Assembly (NCBI RefSeq): GCF_008386315.1
Contig: NZ_CP043808.1
Location: 1-64,000, forward strand
From: Serinicoccus marinus DSM 15273
GTDB taxonomy: Bacteria > Actinomycetota > Actinomycetes > Actinomycetales > Dermatophilaceae
Length of the DNA stretch: 64,000 bases
Direction of reading: 5' to 3'
The translations under genes and the position numbers were made by a program. The notes beneath the pieces are model-generated. The model was given only the letters and a program-made list of their open reading frames with translations, ran no database searches and was not told the DNA's origin. Shown here in pieces: positions 40,988 to 50,601 of the stretch (its first letter is position 1; every line of letters begins with the position of its first letter).

Positions 40988-42440
40988 CGCTGCACTCCTG
41001 CCTCCAGCATGGCCCGCGCCACCGGCGCGGCGACCAGACCACCGGTCTCGCCGACCCAGTTGTCGGTCGCGGACTCCACGACGACGGCGACCGCGATCTG
41101 CGGGTCGTCGGCGGGCGCGAAGCCGGTGAACCACGCGTGCGCGGCGCCGCTCTCGCCGAACTCCGCGGTGCCGGTCTTGCCCGCCACCTCGATGTCCGGC
41201 AGCGCCGCCGACTGCCCCGAGCCGCGTTCGACGACCTGGGTCATCATCTCGGTGAGCTGCTCCGCCGACTCCTGGGAGACGGCGCGCGAGCGCGTCCTCG
41301 GCTCGTTGCGCTCGATGACCTCGAGGTCGGAGCCGCGGACCTCCTCCACCAGGTAGGGCGTCATCGTCACCCCGCCGTTGGCGATGGCCGCAGAGATCAT
41401 CGCCACCTGCAGCGGGGTCTCGCGGACCTCGAACTGGCCGATGCCGGTCAGGGCGAGCTGGGCGTCGTCCATCTCGTCCGGGTAGATCGAGGGGGTCACG
41501 CTCATCGGCACCTCCAGCGGCTGGCCGAAGCCGAAGGCCTCGGCCTGCTCCCGGACGGAGTCGGCACCGAGCTCGCCGGCGAGCCAGGCGAAGGAGGTGT
41601 TGCAGGAGACCTGCACCGACTCCGCGAGGGTCGGCCGCCCTCGGGGTCGCAGGCGACGCCGCCGAAGTTGGGCAGCTCGGTCTCGGTGTTCGGGAGGGTA
41701 TACGTCAACCCGCCCTCGAGCTCGGTGTCCGGGGAGTACTCCCCCGACTCCAGCGCCGCCGCCGCGAGGACGAGCTTGAAGGTCGACCCGGGCGGGTAGA
41801 GGTCGCCGCCGATCGCGCGGTTGACCAGCGGCTCGGCCGGGTCCTCGTTGAGGGACGTGTAGGCCTCGTCCACGGCGGCCAGCTGGTGGCTCGCCAGGGC
41901 GTTGGGGTCGTAGCTGGGCCGGCTGACCATGGCCAGGATCTCGCCGGTCGCCGGGTCCAGCGCGACGGCGGCGCCCCGCCGGTCGCCCAGGGCCTCCGCC
42001 GCGGCCGCCTGGACGTCGGGGTCGATGGTCAGCTCGAGGCTGGCCCCGGAGGCGGGCGTGCCGGTGACGACGTCGGAGAGGCGCTGGTAGAACAGGCTGT
42101 CGTCGGTGCCGGCGAGCACCGGGTCCTCGGCCCGCTCCAGCCCGAGACCGGCGCCGTAGGTGAAGGAGTAGTAGCCGGTGACGTGGGCATACCGCTGCGC
42201 CTGGTCGTACTGCCGCAGCCACTCCAGCTCGTCGTCGGTCGGCTCGGAGGTCGCGATCGGGGTGCCGTCCACGAGGATGGCGCCGCGGTCCCGGCTGTAG
42301 TTGTCGATGAGGGTGCGGCGGTTGCCGGGGCGCTCGCGCAGGTCCTCCGCCTGGACGAACTGGATCCACGTCGTGGAGATCAGCAGGGCGGTGAACATGG
42401 CGAAGACGACCAGGGCCAGCCGGCGGATGGGGGTGTTCAT
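40984..42440 (-). pseudogene. pbpA: penicillin-binding protein PbpA, one frameshift
   Basis: Class B transpeptidase, about 485 residues when repaired. N-terminal membrane helix (LALVVFAMFTALLISTTWI). The active-site serine is in PPGSTFKLV near 217, followed by SVQVSCNTSFAWLA and KTGTAEFGE. The frame is lost near 41640, between GVACDPEGG and PTLAESVQVSC. All catalytic motifs survive on either side. It works with RodA in peptidoglycan synthesis. Overlaps rodA and pknB by four bases each. Because the three motifs are intact, a sequence error is the simplest explanation. Confidence 0.93.
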
Positions 42441-43834
42441 GCGCTCGCCCCCTCGCGCTCGGCCTCGTCGATGCTCGGGTCCTGCCGCCGCTCGGAGATG
42501 GGGCGGCGGGCGTGGTCGCTGATCCGCAGCAGCAGCGCCACGATGATCCAGTTGGCGAGCAGCGAGGAGCCGCCCGCCGACAGGAAGGGCGTGGTGAGAC
42601 CGGTCAGCGGGATGACCCGGGTGATGCCGCCGACGATGACGAAGACCTGGAGCGCCACGGTGAAGGACAGGCCGACGGCCAGCAGCTTGCCGAAGCCGTC
42701 GCGGGAGCCGATGGCCGTCCGCAGACCGCGCTCGACGAGCAGGGCGTAGAGCAGGAGCAGCGCGAAGAGCCCGATCATGCCCAGCTCCTCGCCGAAGCTG
42801 GCGACGATGTAGTCGCTGTTGGCGTAGTAGGTGATGTAGGGGAAGCCGCCGCCCAGCCCGGAGCCGAAGATGCCGCCGTGCGCCAGGCCCATCAGCCCCT
42901 TGGCGACCTGATCGGACTGCTCGGCGGCGAAGGGGTCCAGCCACAGCGTGACGCGGGCCTGGACGTGGTCGAAGAGCCGCCAGGCGAGCACGCAGCCCGA
43001 GGCGAAGAGCGCCAGCCCGATGACGATCCAGCTGGTGCGCTCGGTCGCGACGTAGAGCATGGCGACGAAGAGCCCGAAGAAGAGCAGCGAGGAGCCCAGG
43101 TCGCGCTGCAGCACCAGGATGAGCACCGACAGCGTCCAGATGACCAGGATCGGGCCCAGGTCGCGGGCCCGGGGCAGCTGCAGGCCCAGGACGCGGCGCC
43201 CGACGAGGGACAGCGCGTCCCGGGTCGAGACGAGGTAGCCGGCGAAGAAGACGGCGACCGCGATCTTGGCCAGCTCGCCCGGCTGGAAGCTGAACGGCCC
43301 GATGCGGATCCACAGGCGTGAGCCGTTCACCGTCTCCCCGATGACCGGCAGCATCGGCAGGAGCAGCAGCACGAAGCCGAGCGCCATGGCGATGTAGGTG
43401 TAGCGCCGCAGCACCCGGTGGTCGGGCAGCAGCACGAGCACGGCCGCCGCGATCACCATCGCCAGCCCGGTCCACAGCAGCTGCCGGCTCGCCACGCCGT
43501 CGGTGCCCCCGGCCGTCTCCACGAGGTCGATCCGGTGGATCATCACCAGACCCAGGCCGTTGAGCAGGGTCGCGAGCGGGAGGAGGAGCGGGTCGGCATA
43601 CCGGGCCCGGGCGCGCAGCACCGCGTGCAGGCCGAGGGCGAGCACGCCGAAGATACCGACGTGCAGCCACACGTCGGTGGGCAGCGCGCCCTCGGCGGTG
43701 AGGTTGACGGTGACGTAGGCGAGGGTGACGACGCCGACGGCCAGCACGAGGAGCAGCAGCTCGATGGTGCGGCCGCTGCGGACCTCGAGGCTGGTGACGG
43801 TGGAAGGGGTGGGAGTCGTGGCGCTCACGGGCAT
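42437..43834 (-). CDS. rodA: FtsW/RodA/SpoVE-family peptidoglycan glycosyltransferase
   Basis: 465 residues, about twelve helices, with SEDS-family motifs GSRLWIRIGPFSFQPGELAKI, QRDLGSSLLFFGLF, YIVASFGEELGMIG and GLTTPFLSAGGSSLLANW. It polymerises lipid II; the partner transpeptidase is the adjacent PbpA. ATG 43834 overlaps the pstP stop by ten bases. The gene is intact. Confidence 0.94.
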   Translation of the reverse strand: MPVSATTPTPSTVTSLEVRSGRTIELLLLVLAVGVVTLAYVTVNLTAEGALPTDVWLHVGIFGVLALGLHAVLRARARYADPLLLPLATLLNGLGLVMIHRIDLVETAGGTDGVASRQLLWTGLAMVIAAAVLVLLPDHRVLRRYTYIAMALGFVLLLLPMLPVIGETVNGSRLWIRIGPFSFQPGELAKIAVAVFFAGYLVSTRDALSLVGRRVLGLQLPRARDLGPILVIWTLSVLILVLQRDLGSSLLFFGLFVAMLYVATERTSWIVIGLALFASGCVLAWRLFDHVQARVTLWLDPFAAEQSDQVAKGLMGLAHGGIFGSGLGGGFPYITYYANSDYIVASFGEELGMIGLFALLLLYALLVERGLRTAIGSRDGFGKLLAVGLSFTVALQVFVIVGGITRVIPLTGLTTPFLSAGGSSLLANWIIVALLLRISDHARRPISERRQDPSIDEAEREGASA

Positions 43835-45301
43835 CCCTCCGGCCACACGACCGTCGCGGTCGGCCCAGTGTCCTCCGAGCCCGTCGGAGCCGCGGTGGCG
43901 GTGCTGGTCTCGGTGCCCCCGAGGGCGCTCCCGCCCAGCTCGAGGGAGTCCCGCAGCAGCTCCCGGGCCGGTCCCGACGCCGCCGCGGAGCGCTGGGCGT
44001 CGGCGAGGCTGTCGGCGGTGACGGTGTCCATGTCGTCCGGGATCTCGGTGCCCTGCGACCCGTCGGGCAGGAGCACGGTGGGCACGCAGGCGGCTGCTGT
44101 GAGCGCCCGCAGGTCGGCGACGATGCGCTCGGCGTCGTCCTGCCCGTCCGCGGACAGGGTGCCCTGCACCCGGCGCTGGTAGTAGTAGGGCAGCTCCTCG
44201 ACGGGCAGGTCGGTCTGCTGCTCGGCCGTGGACAGGCTCACCGGCCCGAGGTCCTGGGAGATGCCGCGGTAGATCGTGACCATGCCGTCCTGCTCGCCCA
44301 CGTAGTACTGCTGCTGGCTCCAGGTCCACGCCGCCCAGCCCCCGGCGACGAGCACCGCGAGCACGGCGACCGTGATGCCGGCCAACCGCAGCGTCCGGAC
44401 CCAGGGCCGGCTCTGCTCCTCGGCGAGGACCGGTCCGTCGTCCACGGTGGAGACGCCGGAGGCCTCCCGGGTCAGGGCGGCAGCCTTCTCAGCCGGGCTG
44501 AGGTGGCGCAGCGGCCGGTTGCCGCGGCGCTCGCTGGCGGCGCCCACGACCTGCGGCTTGCTCGTGCCCTCGCCCGGGGAGACGGCGTCGGCCACGACGA
44601 CGGTAACGTTGTCGCGGGTGGAGGCGCGCAGCGCGGTGTGCACGAGCGCGTCGGCGACCTGACCGGGGGTGCGGCCGGGTTCGGCGAGGATCTCGGTGAC
44701 CACCTCGGTGGAGACGTAGTCGGTCAGCCCGTCGCTGCAGATGAGCACCCGGTCGCCGGAGCGCAGCTCGCGCAGCGACAGGTCGGGGTGGTCCTCGGGG
44801 CGGCCGGTGAAGACCCGGGTGACGAGCGAGCGCTGCGGGTGGTGGCGCCTCCTCCTGGCTGATCCGGCCCTCGTCGAGCAGCTTCTGCACGAAGGAGTGG
44901 TCGGTGGTGATCTGGGTGAGCCGCCCACCGCGCAGGAGGTATGCCCGGGAGTCGCCGATGTTGGCGACGGCCAGCTTGGTGTCGACCCGGAGCATGGCGA
45001 TGCAGGTGGTGCCCATGCCGTCGGAGTCGGGGTAGACCTCCATGACGTCGGCGAGCCGGTTGTTGGCCTCCTCCAGCGCGTGCTCGAGGATGTCCAGGGC
45101 GTCGTCGGCGCCGTGCGACTCCCCGTCGAGGTGGACCAGCTCGCCGACGACGAGGGAGGAGGCGACGTCGCCCGCGGCGTGCCCGCCCATGCCGTCGCAG
45201 AGGACGAGCAGCTCGGGCCCGGCATACGCGGAGTCCTCGTTGCGGGCCTTGCTGCCGAGGCCGATGTTGGTGCGCGCGGCGTAGCGCAGGGCGAGGGCCA
45301 T
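43825..45301 (-). pseudogene. pstP: PP2C-type Ser/Thr phosphatase PstP, one frameshift
   Basis: About 490 residues when repaired. The PP2C domain (1-240) has NEDSAYAG, LVLCDGMGGHAAGDVAS, VANIGDSRAYLL, ICSDGLTDYV and TRDNVTVVVAD, all metal-ligand motifs. One membrane helix near 314 and an external domain end the protein. Two bases seem to be lost in a GCGC stretch near 44850 (EEA then HHPQRSLVTRVF). It reverses PknB phosphorylation. ATG 45301; fhaB ends two bases before. Metal-binding residues are all retained. Confidence 0.93.
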
Positions 45302-45303
45302 GG

Positions 45304-45771
45304 TCAGCGGCGCAGCTCGAGGACGGTCTGGCCGATCCGGATCTGCGCGCCCGGGTCGAGCTTGGCCCCGGTGCCGATCCGGGCCCCGTCGACCTCGGTG
45401 CCGTTGGTGGAGCCGAGGTCGTCGGCGTACCACGCGTCGGAGCCGGGGTAGATCCGCAGGTGGCGGCCGGAGGCGTAGTCGTCGGTGAGGACGAGGGAGC
45501 ACTCGGGGTTGCGGCCGACGAGGACCCCGGAGTCGTGCAGCGGCACCGACGTGCCCCGGAGCCGTCCCTCGGTCACGACGAGGTGGGTCGGGGTGTTGCG
45601 TCGTTGCTTGCGGTCCGAGCGGGACTCCGGCCTGCGGGTCGGGCCGGCGTTGCGGGTGAGCACGCGGGTGCCGTAGAGGTCGCCGCGCAGGGCACCGACC
45701 ACGGCCACGACGAACGCCCAGAGGAGCACCACCACGCCCAGCCGCAGCAGGTTGAGGGTCAGCTCACCCAT
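45304..45771 (-). CDS. fhaB: FHA-domain protein FhaB (FipA-like)
   Basis: 155 residues. An N-terminal membrane helix (LRLGVVVLLWAFVVAVVGAL) is followed by an FHA domain at about 75-150 with VLVGRNPECSLVL, YASGRHLRIY and DLGSTNGTEVDG. FHA domains bind phosphothreonine made by PknB; FipA helps hold FtsZ and FtsQ together in Mycobacterium. It directly follows fhaA (one-base overlap) and precedes pstP. Confidence 0.95.
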   Translation of the reverse strand: MGELTLNLLRLGVVVLLWAFVVAVVGALRGDLYGTRVLTRNAGPTRRPESRSDRKQRRNTPTHLVVTEGRLRGTSVPLHDSGVLVGRNPECSLVLTDDYASGRHLRIYPGSDAWYADDLGSTNGTEVDGARIGTGAKLDPGAQIRIGQTVLELRR

Positions 45772-46640
45772 CAACCCTCCAGCTGGACCGTGATGTGGGT
45801 GCGCCCGAGGGTGATGCGGTCGCCGGTGCGCAGCTGCTCGCTGCCGACCTGCTCGCCGTTGAGGTAGGTGCCGTTGGTGGAGCCGAGGTCGCGCAGGATG
45901 ACCTGCTGGTGCGGCCCGTCGTGGCTGATCCGGATCTCCGCGTGCTTGCGGGAGGCGCCCGGGTCGTCGACGACGACGGTGCACTCCTCGTCGCGGCCGA
46001 GGGTGGTGACGGCAGCCGTCAGCGGCACCTGCCGACCGTCGATGTCCAGCGACGGGCCGCTGCGGCGCCGCGGTCGGGAGGACTCGCGGGGACGCTGGTA
46101 GGCCGCCTCCTCGTAGCCGCGGTCGGCGCCGGTCTGCTCGTCACGGGGGCGCTCGCTCTCGGCCCGACGGGCGTCCTGCTCCCGGGCCTGCTCCTCGCGA
46201 CGGGCGTCCTGCGCCTGCTGGGCCTCGGCGAACTCGCGGGCACCGCCGCGCCCGCCGGAGCCGCGGCGGCCGTCCTTGGCGGCGGGGCGCACCCGGAAGA
46301 TGCCGGTCTCCAGCTCCTCCCCGGCCACCAGCCGGACCTCGAACGGGCCGGGCGCGACATACCGCTGCGCGTCGGCGTGGTCCTCCGCGGCGGCGACGAG
46401 CTCGTCGGTGAGGGCGTGGGAGTAGGAGGAGAGGCGCTCGAAGTCGCTCTCGGCCAGCTCGACGGTAAAGACGTTGGGGACCATGGTGCGGCCGGGGCCG
46501 AGGACGGCGGCGCGGTCGTCCATGGCGCCGCGCATGGCGGAGGCGATCTCGACCGGCTGGACCTCGGCCTTGAAGACCTTGGCGAAGGGCTGCTTCACGG
46601 CGCGCTCGAGCCGCCGCTCGAGCTTGTCGAAGACACCCAC
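45771..46640 (-). CDS. fhaA: FHA-domain protein FhaA (DUF3662)
   Basis: 289 residues. DUF3662 at 1-115 (GVFDKLERRLERAVKQPFAK, EIASAMRGAMDDRA, VPNVFTVELAESDFERL), a low-complexity Arg/Glu/Gln linker, and a C-terminal FHA domain with TTLGRDEECTVVV, GASRKHAEIRI and DLGSTNGTYLNG. It regulates cell-wall precursor flipping in Mycobacterium by binding phosphorylated partners. GTG 46640 has GGAGAG upstream. It is the first gene of the fhaA-fhaB-pstP-rodA-pbpA-pknB operon. Confidence 0.95.
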   Translation of the reverse strand: MGVFDKLERRLERAVKQPFAKVFKAEVQPVEIASAMRGAMDDRAAVLGPGRTMVPNVFTVELAESDFERLSSYSHALTDELVAAAEDHADAQRYVAPGPFEVRLVAGEELETGIFRVRPAAKDGRRGSGGRGGAREFAEAQQAQDARREEQAREQDARRAESERPRDEQTGADRGYEEAAYQRPRESSRPRRRSGPSLDIDGRQVPLTAAVTTLGRDEECTVVVDDPGASRKHAEIRISHDGPHQQVILRDLGSTNGTYLNGEQVGSEQLRTGDRITLGRTHITVQLEG

Positions 46641-46799
46641 GGCCCTCTCCTGACTGGTGGCACGGTTGATGGCTGGCGCCTCGATGGTAGCCGCCACGGG
46701 TGGGAGGACCCTGGAGGCTGGCCCGGCGCCCTGGGCCTGTCGGAGGCCCTGGTGGATTAGGGGTGCAGGTGGCCGCGGTGGTAATCTTGTCCGGCACTC

Positions 46800-46883
46800 G
46801 CGCGAGTGGCGGAATAGGCAGACGCGCACGGTTCAGGTCCGTGTGCCCGCAAGGGCGTGGGGGTTCAACTCCCCCCTCGCGCA
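46800..46883 (+). tRNA. tRNA-Leu(CAG)
   Basis: An 84-base class II tRNA. The acceptor GCGCGAG pairs with CTCGCGC. The anticodon stem CACGG/CCGTG encloses TTCAGGT, giving anticodon CAG. A long variable arm (TGCCCGCAAGGGCG) is present, and the T arm contains GGTTCAACTCC. CCA is not encoded. A tRNA-Leu divergent from fhaA is standard in Actinomycetota. Confidence 0.96.
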
Positions 46884-46907
46884 CCGTGTCCTGTCTCAAG
46901 ACAGAGG

Positions 46908-46938
46908 AAACCCCCGGACCCTCGGTCCGGGGGTTTTT
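46908..46938 (+). terminator. intrinsic terminator after tRNA-Leu
   Basis: CCCCCGGACC at 46911-46920 pairs perfectly with GGTCCGGGGG at 46924-46933 around a three-base loop. AAA precedes and TTTTT follows, making a textbook terminator 25 bases after the tRNA. Confidence 0.95.
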
Positions 46939-47015
46939 CTGTGGATGTGGGTGGGCCGACGCGGGTCAGGGGCGGCTGCAGTGATGTCGGGCGGGGAGGG
47001 GTCCGCCCGGGGAGC

Positions 47016-47822
47016 TCAGCCCTCGAGCGGCACGACCTGATGGATGAGATAGCAGGACGTGCCGTCGGAGTCGGCGAGATCTCGTCCGACCGAGAGGTAG
47101 CGCGGGTCGCCCTCCGGGGTCATCGCCACGAGGGCATGGTTGCGCGCGCGCACCCCGGCGGCGGTCTCCTCCAGCAGCTCCTCCAGGGTGGGCGCGGTGG
47201 CGAGGGCGAGGTCGCTGGGGTCCTCGCCGAGCTGCCGGGCGCCGGTCACCTCACCCTGGGCCACGTCGATCTCGAAGGTACCGACGAAGGCTCGCTCGCC
47301 GCAGAGGCTCGTGACCTGATAGCGGTATGCCTCCGGCGCAGCCCATCCCGGCATCTCCCGGCGCGCGTCGGGGACCGGCAGGTGCCACCGGACCGGCCCG
47401 GTCTCGCACGCCGGGGTGCCGGCCGCCTCGCCGGTCCCGAGGCAGGCGGCGTCGACGAGGTCCTTGCCGACGGCGTCCGGGCCGAGCTCGAGCTGGATCA
47501 TCTCGGTGTCGTTGCCGGGGCACTCGCCAGCGTCCACGTGCTCCACCCGGGTGTCGATGACGACCTGGCCCTCCTCGACGACCACCGTGGGTTCCAGGAC
47601 CCGTCCCGTGACGCCGCTCGCGCAGCCCAGTCTCGTCACGGCCAGGTGCACGACCGCCCCGTCCGCGGCCGGTTCCGGCGCCCGGGTGACGGTCCAGGTG
47701 GCAGCGTCACCACCCGCCGTGGTCGAGGGCATACCGCAGGACGCCAGCGCGGCGGTGACGACGACCGAGGACGCGCTCGCAGCCCAGCGTCGCCCGTGGC
47801 GTGGTGCGCGTCGACCGACCAT
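47016..47822 (-). CDS. hypothetical lipoprotein
   Basis: 268 residues from ATG 47822 (GAGAGAGG eight bases upstream). The signal peptide ends with lipobox LASC (VVTAALASCGM). The mature part has seven cysteines, likely forming disulphides, for example CASGVTG, GECPGNDTE, CLGTGEAAGTPACETG and DGTSCYLIHQ. No family recognised. It lies 93 bases after the small WXG100-like gene on the same strand; the hairpin-free gap does not exclude co-transcription. Confidence 0.75.
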   Translation of the reverse strand: MVGRRAPRHGRRWAASASSVVVTAALASCGMPSTTAGGDAATWTVTRAPEPAADGAVVHLAVTRLGCASGVTGRVLEPTVVVEEGQVVIDTRVEHVDAGECPGNDTEMIQLELGPDAVGKDLVDAACLGTGEAAGTPACETGPVRWHLPVPDARREMPGWAAPEAYRYQVTSLCGERAFVGTFEIDVAQGEVTGARQLGEDPSDLALATAPTLEELLEETAAGVRARNHALVAMTPEGDPRYLSVGRDLADSDGTSCYLIHQVVPLEG

Positions 47823-47915
47823 GGCAGACACCTCTCTCGAGCAAGACCTCGGTTCGACGGCCTGAGCCTGCCGCGGGTTCCGCCGGCACCGCGATGGAGA
47901 ACGGCCCGGATCCCT

Positions 47916-48182
47916 TCACCCGAGCCGGGAGATGACACCGCCCGCTGGGCGCCATGTAGGTGTCGAAGCGGCCAGCCGCCGGGTGAGGTCGCGGATCCGA
48001 TCATCCATCCAGGCCCAGATCTCGGCGCCGAAGTCGACGCCGGACACCGGCTCGGTGCTGAGCATCACGTGATCGAGCCGTCCCTTGACGGTGCTCACGT
48101 CCGAGGGCAGGTCGTCGCGGGCGGAGGTCAGGTCGGAGACCAGGTCCTCCATGGCGCCGATGTCGATGCTGACGAGGGCCAT
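47916..48182 (-). CDS. small WXG100/ESAT-6-like protein
   Basis: 88 residues, a helical hairpin: VSIDIGAMEDLVSDLTSARDD, then FGAEIWAWMDDRIRDLTRRLA. No W-x-G turn, but the size and helix pattern match ESX-type partners, and it starts ten bases after another small protein that does have the motif. Assignment by layout only; no ESX secretion genes are in the window. The last 15 residues may be affected by an unseen frameshift. Confidence 0.55.
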   Translation of the reverse strand: MALVSIDIGAMEDLVSDLTSARDDLPSDVSTVKGRLDHVMLSTEPVSGVDFGAEIWAWMDDRIRDLTRRLAASTPTWRPAGGVISRLG

Positions 48183-48191
48183 GTCCGGGGC

Positions 48192-48515
48192 CTACCGCGG
48201 GCCCATGCGCTGCCAGCGCACCTGCCAGGCCGTCGAGGTGACGCGCTCGGGCTGGGCGACGATCGCCGCGTCGAGGGCGTCGAGGGCGTCGATGGCCGCC
48301 GGCCCCGCGTCGTTGAGCTTGGTCCGGTAGGTGTCGAGCTCGCCGGAGAAGTCCTCACCCATCGGCCCCTCCCAGGCGCCGGAGTCCATGGCGCGACGAG
48401 CGGCGGACAGGGCGTCCTCCAGCCGGGCTGCGGGGTCCACGCTGGACGACCGTGCGCTCTCCAGCGCGTCCTTGTAGGTGTTGTTCACCATGACGACCTC
48501 GTCGTCACCGGCCAT
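48192..48515 (-). CDS. WXG100-like small protein
   Basis: 107 residues. Two helices flank the turn SGAWEGPMGEDFSG, a W-x-G motif: NTYKDALESARSSSVDPAAR and AAIDALDALDAAIV. WXG100 proteins are substrates of type VII secretion and often come in pairs, as here with 47916-48182. ATG 48515 has AGGAGG four bases upstream. The export machine would have to be encoded elsewhere. Confidence 0.65.
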   Translation of the reverse strand: MAGDDEVVMVNNTYKDALESARSSSVDPAARLEDALSAARRAMDSGAWEGPMGEDFSGELDTYRTKLNDAGPAAIDALDALDAAIVAQPERVTSTAWQVRWQRMGPR

Positions 48516-48568
48516 GACCCCTCCTGACGTGGTGTTTCGTCATCGGAGCAGGAGGTTAGCAGCGCGTC

Positions 48569-48865
48569 TCAGCCCGGCGAGCCGTAGAGCAAGGGCGCGT
48601 AGTCGGGGTGACGGTCGATCCACCCCTTGATGAAGGGGCAGATGGCGAGGACCCGGCGGGTGCCCTGATCACGGACGTCGTCCAGGGCGTACCGGGCCAG
48701 CGCACTGCCGACGCCTTGCCCCTCGAAGGCACCGTCGACCTCGGTATGCGTGAAGACCACGAGGATGTCGGTCAGCTGGTACTCCGCGAACCCGGCCAGC
48801 TCACCGTCGACCCGTGCCTCGTAGCGCGTCTGCTCGTCGTTCCTGGTCACCTGGACGTCGGCCAT
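48569..48865 (-). CDS. GNAT-type N-acetyltransferase (YidJ-like)
   Basis: 98 residues, a minimal GNAT fold: RYEARVDGELAGFAEYQL, VFTHTEVDGAFEGQGVGSALARYAL (acetyl-CoA loop, in two parts), and ICPFIKGWIDRHPDY. The GQGVGS loop binds acetyl-CoA, and the C-P-F-x-x-x-x-I-x-x-H-P-x-Y end is typical of this small family. Substrate unknown. ATG 48865. Confidence 0.9.
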   Translation of the reverse strand: MADVQVTRNDEQTRYEARVDGELAGFAEYQLTDILVVFTHTEVDGAFEGQGVGSALARYALDDVRDQGTRRVLAICPFIKGWIDRHPDYAPLLYGSPG

Positions 48866-48911
48866 ACCCCAGCCTCTCGCGCCGCGCGGCGCCCGTCCAC
48901 CGGCCCGGTGA

Positions 48912-49650
48912 TCAGCCCTCGTGCACCACGCGTCCGCCCTGGACCACCATCCGGACGTGCTGCTCCGGGGACGCCAGGACCTGGGCGTCCTCGAGCGGGT
49001 TGGCGCGCAGCAGCACGAGGTCGGCCGCCGCCCCCTCGGCCACGACACCGAGGGTGCCCGTCTGCTCCAGGAGCTCGGCACCGACGAGGGTCGCCGACCG
49101 CAGGATGTCCTCCGGTGACTGCACCTGCGCGCGGATCCGGAACTCCTCGCTCTGGTGCCGGTGCATCGACCCCAGCAGGTCGGTGCCGAGGGCGATCTTC
49201 ACCCCGCCACGGCTGGCGAGGTCCAGCGCATGCAGGCCGGCCTCGAGCACGTCGCCCACCTTGGCCTGGCTGGCCGGGGGCAGCCCGGCGTCGGCGCCCT
49301 CCTTCTGGAGGTACTCGTAGGTGACGAGGGTCGGCACGAGGAAGGCGTCGTGCTCACGGAACAGCTCGACGCTGGAGGCGTCGATGAGGTTGCCGTGCTC
49401 GATGCAGCGCAGACCCAGCTCCAGCCCGCGGTTGACCGCCCGTGCGGTGTAGGCGTGCCCGGTGACGTAGCGGTTGGCGTTGGTGGCCTCCTCCACGACC
49501 GCCTCGATCTCGTCGACCGAGAACTGCAGCGAGTCCACCCGGTCCGTCGGGGAGGCCACGCCCCCGGAGAGCATGAGCTTGACGTGGTGGGCGCCGGTGC
49601 GCAGCTGATCGCGGGAGGCGCGGCGCACCGCTTCGACCCCGTCGCAGACC
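48912..49650 (-). pseudogene. amidohydrolase, C-terminal part only
   Basis: About 246 residues of a metal-dependent amidohydrolase (imidazolonepropionase/prolidase-like). Motifs: KLMLSGGVASPTD, VTGHAYTARAVNRGLELGLRCIEHG (metal histidines, in two parts), IALGTDLLGSMH with the active aspartate, and the terminal VRMVVQGGRVVHEG. The N-terminal third, with the H-x-H metal pair, is missing: homology stops at about 49650, where an oppositely oriented transporter begins without its own N-terminus. It is truncated rather than frameshifted. Confidence 0.85.
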
Positions 49651-49651
49651 C

Positions 49652-50601
49652 GCGGCCGTCGTCATCACCTTCCTCGCGATCGGCGGTGGCCTGAAGTCGG
49701 TCGCGTGGAGCGACTTCATCTCGGCGTTGGTCATCGTGGCCAGCCTGTTCGTGGGCTGCCGCTGGTCCTGGGCGGTGAGATCGGCGGCTGGAGCTCCTTC
49801 TGGGAGGGTTTGCCGCAGACCCACACGACGCTCTCGGGCGGGCTGCCCGTGCTCGCGCTGCTCGGCTACTTCCTCCCGCTCTTCCTGCTCATCTTGGCCG
49901 ACCAGAACATGTACCAGCGGCTGGGGGCCGCCCGCTCGGAGGAGGAGGCGCGGCAGTCGACCGCCGGGTTCTTCCTCTCCAGCTTCCTCGTCACCGTGCC
50001 GGTGGCCCTGCTCGGCTCCGCAGCGGTGGTGCTCCTGCCCGACATCCAGCCGGACACCGCGATCCTGTCGCTGGCCGGCGAGGGCTACCTGCCGGTCGTC
50101 GTGGGCGGACTCCTCCTGGGTGGGGCGCTCGCCTTCATCATCACGACCGGCTCCTCCTTCCTGCTCTCCGGTGCCGGCAACGTGGTCTACGACGCCGTGC
50201 AGCGGATGATGGGCGTCGAGCTGGACGAGCAGGGCCGGTTGCGCGTCCACCGGCTCGCCGTCCTGGGGATCGCGGTCGTCGCCTACGTGCTCGGCCGCTT
50301 CTTCCCGACGGTGCTGGAGCTGCAGCTCTACTCCTACACCGTCTATGGCGTCGCCATCGCCCCGCCCGTGCTCGCCATCTTCTTCTGGTCACGCGCCACG
50401 CGGTGGGGGGCGCTGGCGTCCATGACGGTGGCGGTCGTCCTCACGATCACCTGGGAACAGCTGGGCCGACCCGGGGACGTCCACGCCGTGCTGGTGTCGC
50501 TCCCGGTCACCGTGGCGACCCTCATCCTCGTCAGCCTGCTCACCCCCGGCGGGGGCGACCGCCCTACGGACGAGGTGGCCGCGGCGGGGGAGCCCGCATG
50601 A
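49652..50601 (+). pseudogene. sodium:solute symporter, N-terminus missing and one frameshift
   Basis: About 316 residues of an SSS-family transporter. It begins abruptly at 49652 with AVVITFLAIGGGLKSVAWSD, then loses one base near 49758 (LFVG then PLVLGGEIGG) and runs to the true C-terminus. Conserved SSS parts are ILADQNMYQRLGAARSEEEAR and ITTGSSFLLSGAGNVVYDAV. Roughly the first 150 residues are absent. It overlaps the following HAD gene by four bases. Confidence 0.85.

Noticed and set aside
46800..46938. tRNA-Leu as an integration site
   Set aside because: No integrase, direct repeat of the tRNA end or phage-like gene follows; only an ordinary terminator is present.
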